From: Nematostella vectensis
Lineage: Eukaryota > Cnidaria > Anthozoa > Actiniaria > Edwardsiidae
Direction of reading: 5' to 3'
Assembly: GCF_932526225.1 (NCBI RefSeq)
Contig: NC_064040.1
Coordinates: 8,219,181-8,283,180 of the forward strand
Length of the DNA stretch: 64,000 nucleotides
Shown here: positions 47,701-64,000 of the stretch, piece after piece
Numbering within the stretch: position 1 is the first letter of the stretch
Layout of the letters: each line of letters begins with the position of its first letter
Program-made: the position numbers and the translations under genes
The notes under the pieces: model-generated
Databases searched by the model: none
What the model saw: only the letters and a program-made list of their open reading frames with translations
What the model was told of the DNA's origin: nothing

Positions 47701-48740
47701 TCTATCAAGCTTGTGACGCGTGCTTGAGACATGAGACATTTCTTTTTGCGTTAAAATTATTTTTGAAGGATAAATTCCTTTCTTTTCTAAGAGTTTTTCG
47801 AGGGTGGAGCCTTCCACGTTTTGTTTTTTATTTTTAATATTTAACTCCCTCCCCCATAAAAATTTATGCGTGACTAATATCACTTCTAATGGATCGTTCC
47901 TAATCATCTTTCTTTCTTGTAGAAAAAGAGACAGAATTCCGACAAGAAAGCTTCAGTTCTCCTGAGTCAAAGCTAACCGAGGTAAAAATCAAGGTTGAAC
48001 CTATCTCTGAATGCGATCAAAATAACAACCTAGAAAAAGACCACGAACAACAACCGAACAGAAAACGAAGCTTTAGCGACAGCGAACCCGAGTACAGTCC
48101 GAGAGTTTCCGAATCGCACAGCCCCGTGCCTAAGAAAGCCGTCATATCGGAGAGTAATCTCGTAGTGCTGCAGAGAATCTTCCCTCATCAGAGTCGAGCG
48201 GTACTGGAGCTAAGCCTGAGAGCGTCAGGAAATGATCTAGTCAAAGCCATAGAATCACTTACCCCAGATGAGAACAACAACCTCCGTCCCTTCCCCTGTC
48301 TGTTCCCAGCGCGAGGTCATGGCGCACCTCTGAGCGTCCATCCTTTGCCACCGAGTGATACCGAAGGTGCGAAGTCAGCATTTTCCACCATTGCCAAGTC
48401 AGGGACATTTATTCACCCTCGAGTCATGAAACCAAAGGAACATTATATCAAGAGTCCTACGTCTAAGAGCCCCCCATCAAAGAGTGCCTTTCACCCTCAC
48501 CCTAGTTACGCTGCCCATCCAATAGCTAGTCCAACAATGAAGGAACATTTCCACTTCCCGTCTGTACCCTCTCACGGGTACGTTTATAACAGGTCAGCTA
48601 CAGCTGCTCTCCTGTCGCTTAGCAACGCACAGCAACGAGGCGGTGCACCGCCGGTTGAACCCGCGATCTGTGTTGAGTGCGGATTCGTGGCGAGACCTGA
48701 AGATAAATTCTGTAGTGAATGTGGAAAGCGGATGAGCTGA
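44721..48740 (+). CDS. DMRT: DMRT transcription factor (DM plus DMA domains) with C-terminal zinc ribbon, two exons
   Basis: DMRT proteins are nuclear DNA-binding factors in sexual and neural development. Exons 44721-45051 and 47923-48740 join through a phase-1 GT-AG intron of 2.9 kb, giving 382 residues. The DM domain spans about 19-72 ([40 protein letters not shown]) with all zinc-binding Cys and His in place. Exon 2 carries a likely SUMO site VKIKVEP (codons at 47981-48001). It also has a DMA domain ([20 protein letters not shown], then [11 protein letters not shown] at about 48235-48265), which points to the DMRTA/DMRT3-5 group. A Pro/Ser/His-rich stretch follows. The last 25 residues hold CVECG ... 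FCSECG, a C-x2-C-x10-C-x2-C zinc-ribbon pattern. Start: first ATG in frame ahead of the DM domain, at 44721. The family call is firm; the subgroup is moderate. Confidence 0.94.
46673..46849. mobile_element. Foldback (hairpin) element, about 177 bp, DMRT intron
   Basis: The left arm starts TATTTTATTTGCTATTGTAC and the right arm ends with its inverse. Pairing continues for about 75 bp, including CATTTATGCACTCGGATG, with a loop of about 20 nt around 46752-46772. A few mismatches break the arms. It abuts another dispersed repeat at 46851. Confidence 0.88.
46851..46945. repeat. Dispersed GGCCCGTACCCAGGATTT repeat, copy 2
   Basis: This copy starts with the same 18-bp word as 35688 and continues with a G-rich tract, GGGGGTGC, and AAAAAAGTGGGCC. 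It directly follows the foldback element in the DMRT intron and has no coding potential. Confidence 0.6.
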
Positions 48741-50776
48741 TTGGACATGTCCAGCGTCACGTGATGAGTAGATGCCGAGACAGAAACATTGTTTTTACTG
48801 TTGGTGAATTATTGTGGTTGATTTATGTATTATTGTATGATATATTTTGTTATCTCTGTAAAAAGAGTGCTTACACTTTGTCCCTAATAGTTCTTAGTTC
48901 TAAGGCATTATTTTTGTATTTGTCTTTTCTTAAACTGTTTGTTAAAGTTCTTAAAACTTTTCACTTTTATCAATCTAGCCAAAACAAAGCATAGATAAAC
49001 TTTCAAATTCTGAAAGGGGAATTGAATTTGATTGAAATTTGAATTTTCTACAGATCTTTGAAATTTTTCCTGGCCGCGCGAAAGGAGATTGAATCGAGTG
49101 AATATTTCCAAGTTTTGGCGGGAAAATCTGAAACAACGCTTTTTTCTTAAATCCTTTAAAATCCAGAGACGGCAATACCACAAAATATTGGCGAATTGTT
49201 TTCTATTGCACTGCTTCCCACAATGAAGCGAAGTATAATTTAAAGTCTAAATTTTTATACGAAAAAAGAAAATATCGTTTTGTTGTAGGTTTCAAAAACA
49301 GCGCGCGTTCGTGAGAATGTCGCCATCCTTGATTGCGAATGCAGCGCGAGCAAAAACAATTCAAAGACTAAAAAATATCTGCTTAATTTTGCAGATTTGT
49401 TTCCTGAAGTTAAATAATCATTTGACTACAAGGTTGAGATATAAAGATGACGGTAAAAGTTGTAACCACACAACATTCTTTAGCAATAACTAAGTCTCAA
49501 AAGACATGAAGACGGGAACCGGTTTAGCGCGCGCATATGTTTTCTCGTGTAATTTGGTTGACATCTCGATCTACGTCACATGACTGGACCCAGGCCTTCC
49601 AGTTCACGGCCTTTTTTCCGAAGGTTGACCAAAATACCTCAATATTACAGATTCGAGTTATTCGCGCGAACGCGTGTTTTATAGGGTCCATACGAACCAC
49701 ATACCATTTGGAAGATGAAAATATAAAGAATTAACAAAGTCTATCAACTCTGAAAGGTTATATGGACTTTAACTGAGTGTTAGTGCCTAAATAGATACTA
49801 CTGTAAGTAACTATTTAGCGGTGCAACCTGGACTACGTTCACCAGGTTGCTTTTCGCGGATCAAGAAAAATTTAGGAGAAATTCGTCTATCATAACCACC
49901 TCTGCATGCCTCCCACAATATCTCCCCCCCCCCCTCAGGATATTTGATGAACCCTCTCTAACAGCCACCTACACTTGTGGGTGCGTAGGGTGCGCGCGCA
50001 ACCCCCTTGGCAGACAAAAAGTAGCCTTCGTAGCAAGTGTTTTGAGCACAAAGAAACCCAGAAACCGACGAGAAGTTTGATGAGCAAGATTTTAACCGCG
50101 CGAAAAATGGGACGAGCGTAACGCGCGGCCAAAATGAGGCATATCGAACTTCTCGCCGCTTTCCTCTGTTTCTCTGGGTTTCCTTTCGCTCAAAACACAC
50201 GGGAACGCTTGCTACGCAGGCTACCAAAAACGTTGGTCATTTCTTTTTATAGCCAAATTCGTTGTTGGCGACCTCTCGTTTCATACGGTAACTATCATAG
50301 TTACAATGACGAATGAAGCTTTGCTTTACCTCCATGACAATAGGAAGTTTATATGCAAATTCGAATATTTGGGGTAGGGAATTTTGTTTGTCAGAAAGTA
50401 TTTACAAGAGAATTAAACGGGACGGAGGAAATGTCAAATAAAATTATAAGAGAATCAAACAGGACCTGAGGAATCGCAGAAATTTCAAGGTAGGTTAAAC
50501 TCTTCCACTTTTCTTTTGTAGTTTTATTTATTTATTATTAATCTTTGTCTTATTCTAGCCGGGTAAGTCAGTCTTTGCCTCACCATGATAAACTTACCCT
50601 TGGAAAGAATTTTAAGAGAAAAAACGATATTTTCCATCAGAATTTTACATTTTCCGGCTCGGGTTTATCCATCTTCATTCTCATTTTCCCTAACGGGAAT
50701 ATTCGGAGAAATGCGGAAATTTTTAGCTTGGTTAACTTCCCAAGAAATCACCTTAAAACTGTTACACCAAGAGATC
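48741..50776. other. Intergenic region between DMRT and the GPCR
   Basis: No gene recognised. The left part should hold the DMRT 3' untranslated region. It also contains an inverted-repeat element at 50021-50224, listed separately. Remaining open frames are short and lack family motifs. Confidence 0.5.
50021..50224. mobile_element. Short inverted-repeat element with GTAGCCTGCGTAGCAAGCG-type ends
   Basis: The left arm GTAGCCTTCGTAGCAAGTG and the inverted right arm GTAGCCTGCGTAGCAAGCG flank a 204-bp element. Further inward pairing includes GAAACCCAGA and GCGAGAAGTTCGAT-like words. It is non-coding and MITE-like, upstream of the GPCR. Confidence 0.75.
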
Positions 50777-51770
50777 ATGGAGTCATCTTTTTCATCACCT
50801 TTAGTTCCAACATCACTGCCACCTTCATTGGTAGCAACAGAGGTAGCATCATCAGCATCAATTGGATCACCGACATCCTTGCAATCTTTTCGTGCGACGG
50901 CAATAGCTGCAGCGATATTGACTGGTATTTCTTGGCCCCTGACAATCCTCGTCAATTCTCTGATCATCATCTCCCTCTCCAGAGAGCATGCCCTTAACAG
51001 ACGCCAAACCTCGAGTATTGTCCGCTATTGTGCCACCATTTGTGACATCCTCAGCGCAGTCATAGTGCAGCCGCTCTTCATCATCACTACCCAAGCTCGA
51101 CTTGCGCGAAACGCGGGCTCAGATTGTCTTCCGAAGAGTGCGGACAGTACGAGATGCCTTCAAGAGAAAGTGCTCTATGCGCTGCATACAGGATTCCTTA
51201 TATTTTCGCTACTGCAACTCGTGATGATTCACGCGGCCAGGTTCATCACCATCAAACACACGTTCCGCTTTACTAGAATAGTCACTCAGCATCGGATTCT
51301 CGTCGCTACAGCCCACATCTGCATCGTGTCTGTACTGGTGGCGGTCTTGAGCTTAACCTCCATGTGGAGGTTATATCTTATCGTTTATCATCCTCCTTTC
51401 CCTTCAAATCACTACATACTATAACTTTTCACTGTGCTTGATCACCCGAAGACATCAGATACGTATAGCCACTGAACAGACAATCGTAAGGGATCGACCA
51501 AGACTGCAAAGGCGCTTCAAGAAAACGTTTTATTTCTTCGTTGTGATGACAGTGACCCTGTTTTTGCTCTTTCTGCCGCTGGCACACCCCAGCGCAATGC
51601 AAAATAAGTTATCTAATCTATCGCCTATCGCTGTGACGTTGTCAATGATTAGCTCTTCAATCGTACCTTTATTGTGCTGTTGTAAGAGCACAGCGTTTAG
51701 GGAATCCTTCAAACGGGTCATGGGTCTCATGATGTGTTCTAAAACTAATGGGAACAGTGCACATGTCTAA
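50777..51770 (+). pseudogene. Rhodopsin-like (class A) GPCR, single exon, one frameshift
   Basis: The first frame (start 50777) gives a Ser/Thr-rich N-terminus. Then come TM1 (ISWPLTILVNSLIIISLSRE, with the conserved Asn), TM2 (ICDILSAVIVQPLFI), a Cys ahead of TM3, TM3 ending in HAARF in place of DRY, and TM4 (ATAHICIVSVLVAVLSL). Around 51357-51372 the frame must shift by one base. The other frame continues with TM5 (GYILSFIILLSLQITTYYNF), a basic third loop, TM6 (FYFFVVMTVTLFLLFLPL), TM7 (SMISSSIVPLLCCC) and a C-terminal tail to the stop at 51768-51770. AATAAA follows at 52162. The ligand is unknown, as for many cnidarian orphan receptors. The break may be a real mutation or an assembly error. 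An upstream in-frame ATG at 50585 is less likely to be the start. Confidence 0.7.
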
Positions 51771-52287
51771 TCTAAGACACCGGTCGTTTTGTCTATTTTC
51801 TGCCGCCGATTCACAGCAAACCTGGGATACAATTGTCTCAAATAAGGCTGCACTCGGCCGAGAATTGATAAATCGTAATAATGATGACTGTAAAGATCGA
51901 CCCTCGATGGATAGAAAAGACCACAAATATAACAGGAACAAAATCTGTATATTCTCAGTCAATCATACAACATGGCTGCTCCGGTCTTTCTACCCCGACC
52001 ATCATGCCTTGCGGTCCTACATACCTATAAGAATCACTTCCGGTCTAAAACAACTTCCGGTTTAGAACACTACGATGACGACGACAACGATGCCTTATTC
52101 GACAATCTTTGCATTCACAAGGCTCTTTTGGCCAGCAAGTATTGATGCGAAATTAGTTTGTAATAAACTAAATATTGAAATGGCTTTCATTCTTTGACTT
52201 TTATTTGACAAAATGTACGATGCTTTTAATACTTTTATTGTATTTCTATTTCATATATGTTTCTCTTATTAACCTAGCAATGCACTA

Positions 52288-52630
52288 TAGCCTCCTCCGC
52301 AGGCATCTCAAAGACCAGAAAAAGAAAAAGAAAGGATTGGGTTTCAGAAAAAAGAAAAAAAAAGGATTGGGTTTCAAAAAAAAGAAAAAGAAAGGATTGG
52401 GTTTCAGAAAAAGAAAAAAAAGGATTGGGTTTCCTGTGGCAAAAAAACGGAAGTGACAAACCGGAAGCGCTGCATTTTTTCTCTACCTCTCCTTAGTCTC
52501 CCTCCTCCGCAATTTCGCCACAGGTAACCCATTCTTTCATCCTCTTAGTCTCCCTCCTCCTCCGCAATTTCGCCACAGGTAACCCATTCTTTCCGTCCTT
52601 TTCATTATGAGTTGCCTGCGGAGGAGGCTA
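52288..52630. mobile_element. TAGCCTCCTCCGCAGGC-ended element with 9-bp target duplication
   Basis: The left end TAGCCTCCTCCGCAGGCA pairs with the inverted right end TGCCTGCGGAGGAGGCTA. AATGCACTA flanks both sides (52279-52287 and 52631-52639), an apparent target duplication; 8 or 9 bp would fit hAT-like or Mutator-like insertion. The interior holds four tandem A/G-rich units with GGATTGGGTTTC (about 52315-52430) and two copies of a 53-bp unit (CCTCCGCAATTTCGCCACAG). It is non-coding. Confidence 0.85.
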
Positions 52631-53018
52631 AATGCACTAGATAGACTCTAGCAACGCCGTACACTAAACAGAACCTATGCAACGCGGTGCTCTTAATAGT
52701 CCCTTACAACGCTAGACACAAGACAACGCCATTCCTTTGGCAAGGAGCGGACTGGAGACGAGTCCCTCATCTTTTGGCACTTGGATTCGCCGCCACAGAA
52801 AGCCCAAATTTGTTGAAATGGTATGTTTAACGCCTCTGTGAGGACAGCTTATTTTCGCTGACGCTTCGAGCGTTAGCCATTCATTGGAGAAAAGGGCTAA
52901 TGCTCTGACAAAGGACTGATGCTTGAGTACTGTTTTTTCTCAGAAGCGTGAAACATTCCATTTTCGCCTTGTGTTGATTTTCTTCCCTAACCGTAGTTAG
53001 CCCCGCCTGTAGAGGAGG

Positions 53019-63413
<10,395 letters not shown>

Positions 63414-64000
63414 CTGTCATAAAAAAAACGTGCCAAAGATAGTAAGCACTGGCGACATAACTACAACCCACGACATTAAACATAACATCAACATAAGTCA
63501 TATGGACATAAAGACATATGAGAAAATAGGAATTTCTGGCGGGATTGAGCAGCAACGTAGTTTTGTTATTAGTCGTTAGGAAATAACTAGATCCACGATA
63601 AATTCAGATTCGCTAATACAAACTCTTTTTATAGATCTCCTACACTAAAGCCTACGACACATTAGCCAGCGACACATTCGCCTGAGAACTTGATCGCCAG
63701 TATCGGACGAATCAGACGTATAGATATAGCTGAATTGGCCACTGGCAGCAGACATTCCTGGCGATTTTCAGACGGCGATTGGAATTTCCTTGTTTGAGCG
63801 TACAATGTCGCCAAGTGTGACGCAGGCTTAACCGTGGGCCTGGGCTATTTGCCTCAAACCTGCCATAGCAAGCCTGTCAAAAGGCTTCATCAGCCAATTA
63901 GTTATACGCTCGTGTGATATGCTCATTCTTACCTATATCTTTTTTTGTGATAGATTGAAAACATCTATTCCAGGAAAAAGACCATGTTCCATACCATATT
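63414..64000. other. TRAF intron or upstream sequence; no exon recognised
   Basis: The region upstream of the TRAF exon starting at 63413 should be the intron separating it from the RING exon. I looked on the minus strand for a C3HC4 pattern and saw none, so the RING exon is taken to lie beyond the window. Confidence 0.5.

Noticed and set aside
50545..50997. 150-codon plus-strand frame overlapping the GPCR start
   Set aside because: It overlaps the GPCR frame with transmembrane segments and shows no domain of its own.

Overview
The window looks like nuclear DNA of an early-branching animal, most likely an anthozoan cnidarian such as a sea anemone. The genes have many short exons with GT-AG introns. 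The proteins are recognisably animal (SOS, VTI1B, TRIM9, DMRT, TRAF). There is a lineage-specific rhodopsin-like receptor, and the introns are full of small inverted-repeat elements, minisatellites and decayed retroelements. No prokaryotic, CRISPR, rRNA or tRNA feature was recognised. Exon limits below were read by eye from splice sites, reading frame and family similarity recalled from memory; no search or alignment was run.

Layout. (1) 1-14149, minus: 17 exons of a Son-of-sevenless Ras/Rho exchange factor, from the start codon through the histone-fold and DH domains into the PH domain; the Ras-GEF part lies beyond the left edge. (2) 15154-16640, minus: a decayed non-LTR retrotransposon between the divergent SOS and VTI1B starts. 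(3) 16827-21128, plus: complete eight-exon VTI1B Qb-SNARE. (4) 25546-32793, minus: complete eight-exon TRIM9/TRIM67 E3 ligase. (5) 36618-42184, plus: eight-exon gene joining a 3-hydroxyacyl-CoA-dehydrogenase-type NAD-binding domain, with its catalytic Ser and His replaced, to a C-terminal RING finger. (6) 44721-48740, plus: two-exon DMRT factor with DM and DMA domains and a C-terminal zinc-ribbon motif. (7) 50777-51770, plus: a rhodopsin-like GPCR broken by one frameshift. (8) 53019-63413, minus: five 3' exons of a TRAF adaptor; the RING exon lies beyond the right edge. Its introns hold a mosaic of mobile elements and a 2-kb, 51-bp minisatellite.

Most noteworthy. The TRAF minisatellite begins exactly at a 5' splice site. 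Every 51-bp unit repeats that donor in the same codon phase, and the frame stays open through the first units, so alternative donors could add 17-residue modules in frame. The NAD-binding/RING fusion looks like a catalytically dead nucleotide-binding E3 ligase. SOS, TRIM9, VTI1B and a TRAF sit within 64 kb; SOS2, TRIM9, VTI1B and TRAF3 are, from memory, all on human chromosome 14, which suggests old linkage.

The genes do not form an operon or a single pathway. Several act in signalling and ubiquitin regulation (SOS, TRIM9, TRAF, the RING fusion), but their proximity is better read as inherited linkage than as co-regulation.
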